NCBI GenBank assembly: GCA_913064925.1
Contig: CAJYBN010000008.1
Location: 1-25,789, forward strand
Source of the DNA: an uncultured Peptococcaceae bacterium
Lineage (GTDB): Bacteria; Bacillota; Desulfotomaculia; Desulfotomaculales; Desulfallaceae
Length of the DNA: 25,789 nt
Reading direction: 5' to 3'
The notes beneath the pieces are model-generated. The model saw only the letters and a list, made by a program, of their open reading frames with translations. It made no database searches and was not told the DNA's origin. Every line of letters begins with the position of its first letter. The stretch's first letter is position 1. Below are positions 15,756-21,989 of this stretch, piece after piece. The position numbers and the translations under genes were made by a program.

Positions 15756-15774
15756 TATTAATTAAATAATATTA
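15753..15774. repeat. Paired palindromic octamers in the DUF4198-grx gap
   Basis: TAATATTA, itself a perfect palindrome, occurs at 15753-15760 and again at 15767-15774, six bases apart. The first copy contains the DUF4198 stop codon and the second ends 20 bases before the glutaredoxin start. It could be an operator pair or simply AT-rich spacer. Confidence 0.4.
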
Positions 15775-15793
15775 GCAAAAGGGAGGGCGTTAA

Positions 15794-16009
15794 ATGGGCC
15801 AAGTGATTATTTATACCAAGACCGGCTGTCCTTACTGCCAGCGGGCCAAAGAGGATTACATGGCCAAGGGTATTGATTTTACCGAGATTAACACCAGCGA
15901 AAACCCGGCTGCCAAGCAAATGTTGAAGGAAAAGTTTGGTGCTGGCAAGGTGCCGGTTATAGTAGAGGATGGCAAGTTGGTATCCATTGGATATAACGGC
16001 GGCGGGTGA
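15794..16009 (+). CDS. Glutaredoxin-like protein (CPYC)
   Basis: This 71-residue thioredoxin-fold protein has the dithiol active site C12-P-Y-C15 in YTKTGCPYCQRAKEDY, the cis-proline segment KVPVIVEDGKLVSIGY, and a C-terminal GGG in place of the usual GFN/GFD. It is short but complete for the clostridial glutaredoxin/NrdH-like type. It would reduce disulfides or glutathione-like adducts in the cytosol; the electron donor is not visible here. AAGGGAGG precedes the ATG. A terminator 37 bases after the stop suggests it ends the DUF4198 transcript. Confidence 0.88.
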   Translation: MGQVIIYTKTGCPYCQRAKEDYMAKGIDFTEINTSENPAAKQMLKEKFGAGKVPVIVEDGKLVSIGYNGGG

Positions 16010-16045
16010 GGGATTTAAAGCAACGGCAGTTTGCCGTAAAAAGCG

Positions 16046-16074
16046 CCACGCCGGGCGGCGTGGTTTGTTATTTT
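16046..16074 (+). terminator. Intrinsic terminator after the glutaredoxin gene
   Basis: CCACGCC (16046-16052) pairs with GGCGTGG (16057-16063) around GGGC, followed by TTTGTTATTTT. A smaller perfect hairpin, ACGGCA with TGCCGT (16023-16034, GTT loop not counted in the arms), lies just before it. Confidence 0.85.
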
Positions 16075-16094
16075 CCCGCTGAGGCGGGTACAAT
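16065..16094 (+). promoter_or_regulatory. Candidate sigma-A promoter of the MBL-murT-gatD unit
   Basis: TTGTTA (16065-16070) and TACAAT (16089-16094) are 18 bases apart. The spacer contains an inverted repeat, CCCGC (16075-16079) with GCGGG (16084-16088), which might bind a repressor. The -35 shares bases with the tail of the preceding terminator. Confidence 0.45.
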
Positions 16095-16112
16095 ACGCCG
16101 GGAGGAGAATAA

Positions 16113-17063
16113 ATGCTGTCGGTATACCAGCTAATTATACCAACCCCATATGTGGTGGGACATATAAATGCTTACTTGATTAATAACGAACCGGTCACGT
16201 TGATTGACGTAGGGCCGCAAACGCCGGAGGCGATGAAGGTATTGCGGGAAATGCTGTCGGCTTTGGGTGTGGGAATAAAGAATATAAGCAGGATCATCAT
16301 AACCCACGCCCACCCGGACCACTGCGGGCTGGTAGCTGAAATTGCTGCCATGGCCGGGGCCACCGTTTACGTACATAACTGGGAGGAAAGAAAATTAAAC
16401 GGTGAGCACGACCACTTGCGGGAGCGCCTGCCTTTTGTCTTGGAAAGCGGCATACCCAAGGAAATGGTAAAAAAGATGATTGGGCAAAGGGACAAGCTGC
16501 TTCACCCTACTTTAAAAGGTGTTCCCACGCGGTTGCTATACGACAATCAAACGCTTGATTTTGACCAAGGCAGCCTACAAGTTATGCACTTGCCGGGTCA
16601 CAGCCCGGGGCATGTCTGCCTGTATGACCCGGAACAGAGGTTCTTTTTTTCGGGGGATTTTTTGCTGCCGCATATAACGCCTAACCCGCTGTTGGAACCC
16701 GACCCCGAGCGCCCGGGTCAGCGCGTTCCGGCACTGAAACAGTACCTGCAGGGCCTGGACCGGGTGGAAGTACTGGATATCGCTTTGGTTTTTCCCGGTC
16801 ACGGCGGGTTGTTTAACGATTACCGAACGGTTATCAATGCGGGGCGCCAGCATCACCTGACCCAGTTCAGGCAAATTAAAAACAAGTTGCAGGCGGGCGA
16901 AATGAACAGTTATCAGCTTAGCAGGGTCATATACCCTGGTTTAAAGGGATGGAATATTTTTTTGGGTATATCGGAGATACAGGCACACCTGGATTTGCTG
17001 GTGGAAAAGGGAGAAATCTTCTGTCGCCAAAGACAGGGCGTCAACTATTACAGCCTTTCTTAA
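16113..17063 (+). CDS. Metallo-beta-lactamase-fold hydrolase
   Basis: The 316-residue product has the MBL core with T-H65-A-H67-P-D69-H70, the later GHSPGH histidine (about residue 162), the SGDF aspartate, and a C-terminal histidine in FPGHGG. These make up the full dinuclear zinc site of the glyoxalase-II-like branch. The last 75 residues form a winged-helix-like domain ending VNYYSL, as in RNA/CoA-thioester-type MBL relatives annotated simply as MBL-fold hydrolases. The substrate cannot be told from sequence. GGGAGGAG precedes the ATG. murT begins 37 bases after the stop in the same direction. Confidence 0.9.
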   Translation: MLSVYQLIIPTPYVVGHINAYLINNEPVTLIDVGPQTPEAMKVLREMLSALGVGIKNISRIIITHAHPDHCGLVAEIAAMAGATVYVHNWEERKLNGEHDHLRERLPFVLESGIPKEMVKKMIGQRDKLLHPTLKGVPTRLLYDNQTLDFDQGSLQVMHLPGHSPGHVCLYDPEQRFFFSGDFLLPHITPNPLLEPDPERPGQRVPALKQYLQGLDRVEVLDIALVFPGHGGLFNDYRTVINAGRQHHLTQFRQIKNKLQAGEMNSYQLSRVIYPGLKGWNIFLGISEIQAHLDLLVEKGEIFCRQRQGVNYYSLS

Positions 17064-17100
17064 GGTACGCTTGAAGAGCAACAAATTTCGAGGGAAAAAC

Positions 17101-18504
17101 ATGAAATGGCTTGCTGTTTTAGCAGTTTGGGCGGCTAAATTAATCATGTTCCTTATCAAGCTTACCGGGTTGGGGCGCGCTTCCTCGCTGCCGGGTAAGG
17201 TGGCACTGCGCGTATGCCCGTCCTTGCTGGGACATTTGGGGAAACAAACGGAATGCCTGGTGGTTACCGGCACCAACGGCAAAACTACCACTGCCAACAT
17301 GCTGGCCGGGATACTGGAACACGCCGGTTACACGGTATTGGCCAACCGGGAAGGGGCTAATTTGCTAACTGGCGTGGCCACGGCTTTCGCCAGGTCTAGC
17401 ACGCTGGGTGCCAGGATAAACAGCGATTACGCCGTTTTAGAAATTGACGAGGCTGTCTTTCCGGTGGTTATAAGGTGGATTAAGCCGAGGCTGGTGGTGG
17501 TGACCAACTTTTTCCGGGATCAGCTGGATAGGTACGGTGAACTGGACATTACCGTAAGCAAGGTTGTGGAAGCTCTTAACAAGTTGCAGCACACCGTATT
17601 GGTTTTAAACGCCGATGACCCGCTGGTGGCACGCATAGCCAGGGAATCGGATCACGCTGCCAGGTTTTACGGTGTGTTTCCCGATGCGAGGCTGGCCGGC
17701 AAAGCGTCCTATAGCAGAGAAGCCAAGTTTTGCTCTTTTTGCGGTAAAATGCTGTCCTACCGCGTATACTTCTACAGCCAGCTGGGTGACTATAAGTGCA
17801 CGCAATGTGGTTTCGGGCGCCCGCAGCCGGATACGGAGGCCGCGGCGGTGCAAAGCGATGTGTTTGCTACCCTGGCCCGGGTGCGTGCAGGTAATGATAC
17901 GCGGCAAATGGCATTATCGGTAGGCGGCCTACATAACCTGTACAACGCGCTGGCTGCCGTGACTGCGGCTCAATTGCTGGGCGTGAAGCTGGAGACTGCG
18001 ATGGACAGCCTTCAGTGTTACAGGCCCGCCACGGGGCGTATGGAAATATTCGCTTATGGAAGAAAGCAGGTGGTTCTAACGCTGGTTAAAAACCCCGCCG
18101 GCTTCAACCAGGCACTGGCGGGCATGCTGGCGGGCGGTGATAACAGCAAGGACGTGCTGATGGTCATAAATGACAACGCCGCCGATGGCAGGGATATTTC
18201 CTGGTTATGGGATGTTGATTTCGAGGTGATGGCCGGGTGTTTCGGCCAATTTACCCGTTTTGTGTGCTCCGGGCAGCGAGCCGAGGACATGGCCTTGCGG
18301 CTTAAGTACGCCGGGGTACCGGTTTCGCTGATTACGGTGGAAAAGGATTACCGGCGGGCGATTGCAAGCGTGCTGCAAGGTGAAGGTACGGTGGCGAACA
18401 TTATGACCACCTATACCGCTTTATGGCCGGTGGAAAAAATACTGAGCCGGTGGGCAGAAAGGGCGGGGCAACATGCACCTTACGGTATGTCACATGTATC
18501 CTGA
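17101..18504 (+). CDS. murT: Lipid II isoglutaminyl synthase subunit MurT
   Basis: MurT with GatD amidates the D-glutamate of lipid II stem peptides in Gram-positive bacteria. The 467-residue product has the Mur-ligase P-loop GTNGKTT (57-63), the LEIDEA and VVTNFFRDQLDRYGE segments, the MurT-specific zinc ribbon C211-x2-C214 and C233-x2-C236 inserted in the central domain, and the C-terminal DUF1727 domain with INDNAADGRDISWLWD. The ATG at 17101 has GAGGG seven bases upstream; an in-frame TTG at 17071 lacks a site and is not used. The 3' end overlaps gatD by 32 bases. Confidence 0.96.
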   Translation: MKWLAVLAVWAAKLIMFLIKLTGLGRASSLPGKVALRVCPSLLGHLGKQTECLVVTGTNGKTTTANMLAGILEHAGYTVLANREGANLLTGVATAFARSSTLGARINSDYAVLEIDEAVFPVVIRWIKPRLVVVTNFFRDQLDRYGELDITVSKVVEALNKLQHTVLVLNADDPLVARIARESDHAARFYGVFPDARLAGKASYSREAKFCSFCGKMLSYRVYFYSQLGDYKCTQCGFGRPQPDTEAAAVQSDVFATLARVRAGNDTRQMALSVGGLHNLYNALAAVTAAQLLGVKLETAMDSLQCYRPATGRMEIFAYGRKQVVLTLVKNPAGFNQALAGMLAGGDNSKDVLMVINDNAADGRDISWLWDVDFEVMAGCFGQFTRFVCSGQRAEDMALRLKYAGVPVSLITVEKDYRRAIASVLQGEGTVANIMTTYTALWPVEKILSRWAERAGQHAPYGMSHVS

Positions 18505-19198
18505 CTTGTTGAACCTTTACGGCGACCGCGGCAACGTTATAGCTTTCGTGCAACGCTGCCGCTGGCGGGGAATACGGGTTACAGTGCGGGAAGTCAACTT
18601 GGGCGGCCCGGTCTCCTTTACGGGATGTGATTTTCTTTTCATCGGCGGCGGTTCAGACCGGGAGCAGCAGTTAATAGCTTCCGAACTGGCCGCCCGCTTA
18701 CAGGAGCTGCAGGCGGCGATGGAGGACGGTCTTGTCGTGCTGGCCATATGCGGCGGTTACCAGTTACTGGGGCATTATTACCTCACCTTGGAAGGTCGGA
18801 AGATAAAAGGCCTCGGCTTGTTGGATTTTTATACCACGGCGGGCGCCCGGCGGCTGATCGGCAACGTGGCGGTGGAAGCGGAATTGAACGGCAGCAAGTC
18901 TGTGCTGGTGGGTTTTGAGAATCACGGCGGCAGGACTTTTCTAGGAGCCGTAGAACCGCTGGGCAAAGTGCTGCGCGGTTACGGCAACAACGGCACGGAC
19001 GGGTTGGAGGGGGCCAGGTATAAAAACGTGTATTGCTCGTACTTACACGGCCCGCTGCTCCCCAAAAACCCCGCGCTTACCGATCACTTGATCTCTCTGG
19101 CATTACAAAGAAAGGGGATGGACGGCAAGTTGGCTGACCTCGACGATACCATAGAGCGCCAAGCCCACGAAGCCATGGTGCAAAGGCTGCTGGCGTGA
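18473..19198 (+). CDS. gatD: Lipid II isoglutaminyl synthase glutaminase subunit GatD
   Basis: GatD is the class I glutamine amidotransferase that supplies ammonia to MurT. The 241-residue product shows the early MYPDLLNLYGDRGN motif, the nucleophile C93 in AICGGYQLLG, and H192 in SYLHGPLLPKNP, with family length. Its start lies 32 bases inside murT, which ties the two subunits' synthesis together. A stem-loop overlaps its stop codon. Confidence 0.96.
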   Translation: MHLTVCHMYPDLLNLYGDRGNVIAFVQRCRWRGIRVTVREVNLGGPVSFTGCDFLFIGGGSDREQQLIASELAARLQELQAAMEDGLVVLAICGGYQLLGHYYLTLEGRKIKGLGLLDFYTTAGARRLIGNVAVEAELNGSKSVLVGFENHGGRTFLGAVEPLGKVLRGYGNNGTDGLEGARYKNVYCSYLHGPLLPKNPALTDHLISLALQRKGMDGKLADLDDTIERQAHEAMVQRLLA

Positions 19199-19209
19199 TT
19201 AACGCCAGC
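19189..19209 (+). terminator. Stem-loop at the gatD stop, weak terminator
   Basis: GCTGGCGT (19189-19196) pairs perfectly with ACGCCAGC (19202-19209) around five bases that include the last two bases of the stop codon. No T-run follows, so it may be a pause or 3' stabilising hairpin rather than a true intrinsic terminator. Confidence 0.4.
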
Positions 19210-19293
19210 GCCCCGCCTGCAGAGCCCGTAAGATTATCCAATTTGGGGAGTCGATGAAAATTCGTGCGGAAGGTCAATAAAACAAATACCATA

Positions 19294-19342
19294 ATCGGGT
19301 GTATTATATACCGATTAGGATTGAAAGATTCCGGTCTTTCAA
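19294..19342 (+). promoter_or_regulatory. Two dyads before the flavoprotein pair
   Basis: ATCGG (19294-19298) and CCGAT (19311-19315) frame an AT-rich centre that itself holds a nearly perfect dyad, GGTGTAT with ATATACC. A second, perfect hairpin pairs TTGAAAGA (19321-19328) with TCTTTCAA (19335-19342), just before the ribosome site AAAGGAG. Together they look like an operator and a 5' leader hairpin, but no regulator gene is adjacent. The gap 19210-19293 shows nothing else convincing. Confidence 0.4.
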
Positions 19343-19358
19343 ATAAAGGAGCGATATC

Positions 19359-19922
19359 ATGAACCAAGTTTTAATCTTAAATGCATTCCCTTCAGAAAAG
19401 AATCCTCAAGTAGAAGAGATTTTGAAAGCTGAATTAAAAGATAAAGGGTGGCAGTGTGAAATGTTTGCCTTGGGGGATATGGATATCAAGCCCTGTAGAA
19501 GTTGCGGAAACTGTGCCACCAAAACTCCGGGCCTATGCCTCCAGAAGGATGGAATGGAAAAAATCCTAGCCAAATGGGTGCAGAGCCAGTTGGTGATTCT
19601 TTTATCTCCAATTAGTTTTGGAGGTTATCATTCGGACCTAAAAAAAGTGATAGACCGGCTGCTGCCCCTGAATACTCCTTACTTTACAGTTCACCGTGGG
19701 GAGCTTCATCATGAGAACCGGTATAACCCCATGCCCTCTCTGATGACCATTGGTATTTTAAGGGAGGAGAACACTCAAGAACGGGAAGCCTTTCGATATC
19801 TTACGCAACGGAACGCTGTTAATATGCTTATAGACCGCTATGCAGCCGTCATTATTACGGGAAATGATGAGCCCGATGATGTGAAAAACCAGATAGAGCG
19901 GGGATTAAAGGAGGTGGTCTGA
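19359..19922 (+). CDS. Flavodoxin-fold NAD(P)H-dependent reductase with Cys cluster motif
   Basis: The 187-residue protein has the flavodoxin-type start VLILNAFPSEKNPQVEEI and a compact cysteine motif C46-x2-C49-x2-C52-x7-C60 (PCRSCGNC...GLC). Next come QKDGMEKI and the FMN-binding SPISFGGYHSDLKKVIDRLLP. This arrangement is seen in the iron-sulfur flavoprotein-like branch of NADPH-dependent FMN reductases, where such cysteines may hold a 4Fe-4S cluster. Substrate unknown. AAAGGAG precedes the ATG. It is followed after one base by a second flavodoxin-fold gene, and both are less GC-rich than the flanking core genes, hinting at separate acquisition. Confidence 0.83.
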   Translation: MNQVLILNAFPSEKNPQVEEILKAELKDKGWQCEMFALGDMDIKPCRSCGNCATKTPGLCLQKDGMEKILAKWVQSQLVILLSPISFGGYHSDLKKVIDRLLPLNTPYFTVHRGELHHENRYNPMPSLMTIGILREENTQEREAFRYLTQRNAVNMLIDRYAAVIITGNDEPDDVKNQIERGLKEVV

Positions 19923-19923
19923 A

Positions 19924-20601
19924 ATGAACATAGTTTCATTAATCGGAAGCAACCGGGGAGAAAAGAGCACTTCGGCATCCATGGTTAACTATCTGGCTCA
20001 GCAGCTTGTCCCCCAGGGAATACCGGTTTCTAATCATTATGCTGTCCGCATGTATCATCAGCCCCATGCGCAGGCTGTTTTTTTGCAAGAACTGCAGGAA
20101 AGTGTTCTTTTGATTGTATCTTCCCCGGTTTATGTGGACTTTCTCCCGGCCCCTTTAATTCATGTACTGGAAGGAGTTAGAGAAAGGATGGGACGAAATG
20201 GCCTGGAAGGAAGGAAGATTTTAGCCATTATCCATTCCGGTTACCCAGAACCTCAGCAGCGGAGGCCCAGTTTGGAGATGTGTCGGTGTTTTGCCCGGGA
20301 GATGGGAATGGAGTGGTGGGGAGGTTTGAGTTTTGGCGGTACTTCCCCCATCAGTGGCCAGTCTTTGGAGGCCATGGGCGGCATGACGAAAGGAATTCGA
20401 TCAGTACTGAACCAGACGGTAGAAAAAATAGTAAAGGGCGGTTTGACGGGGGTTGAAACTTTAGCTTTAGAGGATCGATCGACAATACCCCTGTCCCCTT
20501 GGCTGGTGAAACTAATGATGAATGCTATGATCCGAAATAACGCTAAAAAGAGTGGAATCAAAGACTTAAAGGCCAGGCCGTATGGGGTAAAAGGAAAATA
20601 G
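19924..20601 (+). CDS. Flavodoxin-fold NAD(P)H-dependent oxidoreductase, no Cys motif
   Basis: The 225-residue product starts MNIVSLIGSNRGEKSTSASMV, a phosphate-binding loop for FMN, and continues with VLLIVSSPVYVDFLPAPLIHVLEGV, the second FMN-contact segment, and ILAIIHSGYPEPQ. It lacks the cysteine cluster of its upstream partner and carries an additional C-terminal helical part. The start is one base past the preceding stop (GGAGGTGG provides the ribosome site within the previous gene), so the two are almost certainly made together and may form an electron-transfer pair. Substrate unknown. Confidence 0.78.
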   Translation: MNIVSLIGSNRGEKSTSASMVNYLAQQLVPQGIPVSNHYAVRMYHQPHAQAVFLQELQESVLLIVSSPVYVDFLPAPLIHVLEGVRERMGRNGLEGRKILAIIHSGYPEPQQRRPSLEMCRCFAREMGMEWWGGLSFGGTSPISGQSLEAMGGMTKGIRSVLNQTVEKIVKGGLTGVETLALEDRSTIPLSPWLVKLMMNAMIRNNAKKSGIKDLKARPYGVKGK

Positions 20602-20651
20602 TCGAGACAAATACACTCCTCGAAGGGAATATGTGGAATATGTATGATAGA

Positions 20652-20677
20652 GCAGGTAAATCTTTAGATTTACCTGC
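20652..20677 (+). repeat. Perfect 12-base inverted repeat
   Basis: GCAGGTAAATCT and AGATTTACCTGC are exact complements with TT between them. No T-run follows, so it is not a standard terminator. It may be an operator, an RNA-stabilising hairpin or a mobile-element end. Confidence 0.6.
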
Positions 20678-20698
20678 CTCACACTGTTGACAAAGAGA

Positions 20699-20727
20699 TG
20701 GCCTCTCGAAAATCGAGGGGCCATTTT
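20699..20727 (+). terminator. Intrinsic terminator after the flavoprotein pair
   Basis: TGGCCTCTCGA (20699-20709) pairs with TCGAGGGGCCA (20713-20723), eleven pairs with one G-T, around AAA, followed by TTTTATC. It ends the two-gene flavoprotein unit. Confidence 0.8.
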
Positions 20728-20769
20728 ATCTGTGATGTTGCTATATAAACATATAGTGCAACCTGAATA

Positions 20770-21185
20770 TCAAAGGCATGATCAAACACCATCGCCTGGT
20801 TTAAAGCATTTCTGACGCAGCTTGGAGTGAGTTCCTGGCCATGCTTTGTCACAAAGCGGAGGAAGCTGGTAGCAAAGAAGTCAAGGTAATCCCGTCCGAC
20901 ACTTCGCAGGAGTGCGGCTAATGCGGTACAGCCGTACCTAAAGAATTATTTCACCGAATACATGGTGCCCATCTTGCGGTCTGCTTATTAACCGGGATGT
21001 AAAACGCCGCCCGGAACATTTTGCGAAAAGTTTTGGTTTTGGAAGCGGCCTAATGCTTTCCTACCGCGGGGACCACGGAAAGTTAAGCCTGTGGAGCTAA
21101 CCCGTTAAGGTTACGGAGAAGCAGGAAATCCCGACCGAAGTCCCTCTCTAACACCGGAGGGGTTAGGGAGGAATAGTTCACGACA
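20770..21185 (+). mobile_element. Degenerate IS200/IS605-type element (3' part)
   Basis: The stretch contains a broken tnpB 3' part and then about 130 non-coding bases with the features of an IS605-type right end. These include a hairpin with arms around 21146-21155 (CTCTCTAAC) and 21161-21175 (GGGTTAGGGAGG) and the terminal string GGAATAGTTCAC. In this family the right end also encodes the 3' scaffold of the TnpB guide RNA. No tnpA, no left end and no N-terminal two thirds of TnpB are present, so it is an immobile relic. The exact ends are uncertain by tens of bases. Confidence 0.72.
20778..21053 (+). pseudogene. tnpB C-terminal remnant
   Basis: One frame reads SISDAAWSEFLAMLCHKAEE, then AGSKEVKVIPSDTSQECG, a stop (TAA) where the family has S/Q/K between the two glycine-cysteine knuckles, then CGTAVPKELF. 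After a frame change come CPSCGLLINRDV and, one added A later, NAARNILRKVLVLEAA with a stop at 21051-21053. These are the RuvC-III and zinc-knuckle regions of TnpB. A further in-frame stop precedes SISDA. With two internal stops and two frameshifts it encodes no working nuclease. Confidence 0.82.
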
Positions 21186-21198
21186 CAACCTGTCAGGT

Positions 21199-21229
21199 AA
21201 ATACTATTTTGTACTTTGATGCATATAAT
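21199..21229 (+). promoter_or_regulatory. Possible sigma-E-like promoter of the yhbH remnant
   Basis: CATATAAT (21222-21229) differs by one base from the sporulation sigma-E -10 consensus as I recall it (CATACAAT), and AAATACT lies 16 bases upstream as an imperfect -35. yhbH of Bacillus is a mother-cell gene, which makes this plausible. It could equally be a sigma-A -10 (TATAAT) with a poor -35. Confidence 0.3.
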
Positions 21230-21281
21230 TGTAGTACCGGCGGTATTTTAGCATAATACTTCTTTGAAGGCAGGGTTTAAA

Positions 21282-21413
21282 ATGTCCGGAAAATATACCA
21301 TATCGCGGGAAGACTGGTCTCTTCATCGCAAAGGTGAAATAGATCGTGAACGCCATCACCAGAAGGTAAAAGAAGCAATTAAAAAAAATTTGCCAGATAT
21401 TGTCAGCGAGGAA
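21282..21413 (+). pseudogene. yhbH: 5' fragment of sporulation gene yhbH
   Basis: The ATG at 21282 (GAAGG upstream) opens MSGKYTISREDWSLHRKG, then DRERHHQKVKEAIKKNLPDIVSEE, which is the N-terminus of YhbH, a DUF444/VWA-like sporulation protein normally of nearly 400 residues. Similarity ends abruptly after residue 44, at SEE. The frame runs on into unrelated sequence containing a terminator and then, in frame by chance, the next gene. The remaining 300-plus codons are not in this window. The break is the likely insertion or deletion boundary of the accessory region. Confidence 0.78.
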
Positions 21414-21446
21414 AGGCTTACGACAAATATCAGAAATCACAAAAAA

Positions 21447-21480
21447 CCCGCGGAAATCAAGGCCCGCGGGCTTTTTTTTT
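21447..21480 (+). terminator. Strong intrinsic terminator just after the yhbH break
   Basis: CCCGCGG (21447-21453) pairs with CCGCGGG (21464-21470) around ten bases, followed by C and nine T residues; a run of A before the stem makes it potentially bidirectional. It blocks transcription from the yhbH side into the next gene. Confidence 0.88.
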
Positions 21481-21530
21481 GCAAATCTATGCCGGTATAT
21501 ATAACAAAAATCAGGGAAAGAGGTGTTTAT

Positions 21531-21875
21531 ATGAACCTGCAAAGCGCACCAAAACTTCTTGGCAACAAGCAGCCCAAAATAGCGGTAACCAAGCATGCCG
21601 TCGAAAGGTTTATGGACTGGAGAAGGGCGGGAAACATCAACGTCAAGGACGCGGAACGCATGCTGGCCAAGATCGCACTGAAAGGAAAGCCGGTGGGAAA
21701 CAGGCCGGGGAGAACATGCGAAGTGACCTGGCAGGGACTTTACGTTGTTGTGCGCAGGGACAAAGACGGGACGCTGGTCGTCCTCACGTTTAACGGCGAC
21801 AGAAAATGGCGCAACTGGTACAGGAAAACGCACCTTGGGGCAAAAAACAAGCCGAACGTCATAGCGGCGCTCTGA
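21531..21875 (+). CDS. Small basic protein of unknown function, DUF4258-like pattern
   Basis: The 114-residue protein is strongly basic. After a short lead it reads KIAVTKHAVERFMDWRRAG, then NINVKDAERMLAKIALKGKPV, and later a beta-rich part YVVVRRDKDGTLVVLTFNGDRKWRNWYRK. The HAxxR...aGxI order followed by strands resembles DUF4258/BrnT-like small folds that include toxins, but the match is only by pattern. The ATG at 21531 has AAAGAGGTG five bases upstream and lies downstream of a strong terminator, so it needs its own promoter; none is obvious. Being located next to an integrase, it is probably cargo of the island. No antitoxin-like partner is seen. Confidence 0.62.
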   Translation: MNLQSAPKLLGNKQPKIAVTKHAVERFMDWRRAGNINVKDAERMLAKIALKGKPVGNRPGRTCEVTWQGLYVVVRRDKDGTLVVLTFNGDRKWRNWYRKTHLGAKNKPNVIAAL

Positions 21876-21912
21876 TTTCACATAACACATCAAAAGCGAA
21901 AAAACTCTGCGG

Positions 21913-21960
21913 AAAATTCGTCCAAAGAGGTAGGAAATGCCACCCTTAAGGGCGAATTTT
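21913..21960 (+). terminator. Long hairpin before the integrase gene
   Basis: AAAATTCGTCC (21913-21923) pairs with GGGCGAATTTT (21950-21960), eleven pairs with one G-T. The 26-base loop holds a smaller foldback, GGT-A-GG with CC-ACC. The 3' arm ends in a T-run of five. It may terminate the upstream small gene or act as a structured leader for the recombinase, whose start is 30 bases later. Confidence 0.5.
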
Positions 21961-21989
21961 TATTTCGCATAACGAAAGGAGATTTTTTG

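Noticed and set aside
19254..19280. Eight-codon frame M-K-I-R-A-E-G-Q
   Set aside because: GGGGAG lies too close to the ATG, and there is no sign of a leader-peptide attenuator next to it; probably a chance frame.
21264..21875. One 203-residue protein joining the yhbH start to the small basic gene
   Set aside because: The frame happens to stay open, but a strong terminator with nine T residues lies inside it and the second part has its own ribosome site and ATG. It is read as a broken gene followed by a separate one.
21204..21893. 229-residue reading frame on the opposite strand
   Set aside because: It is antisense to the yhbH fragment and the small gene, has no recognisable motif or ribosome site, and crosses the terminator.
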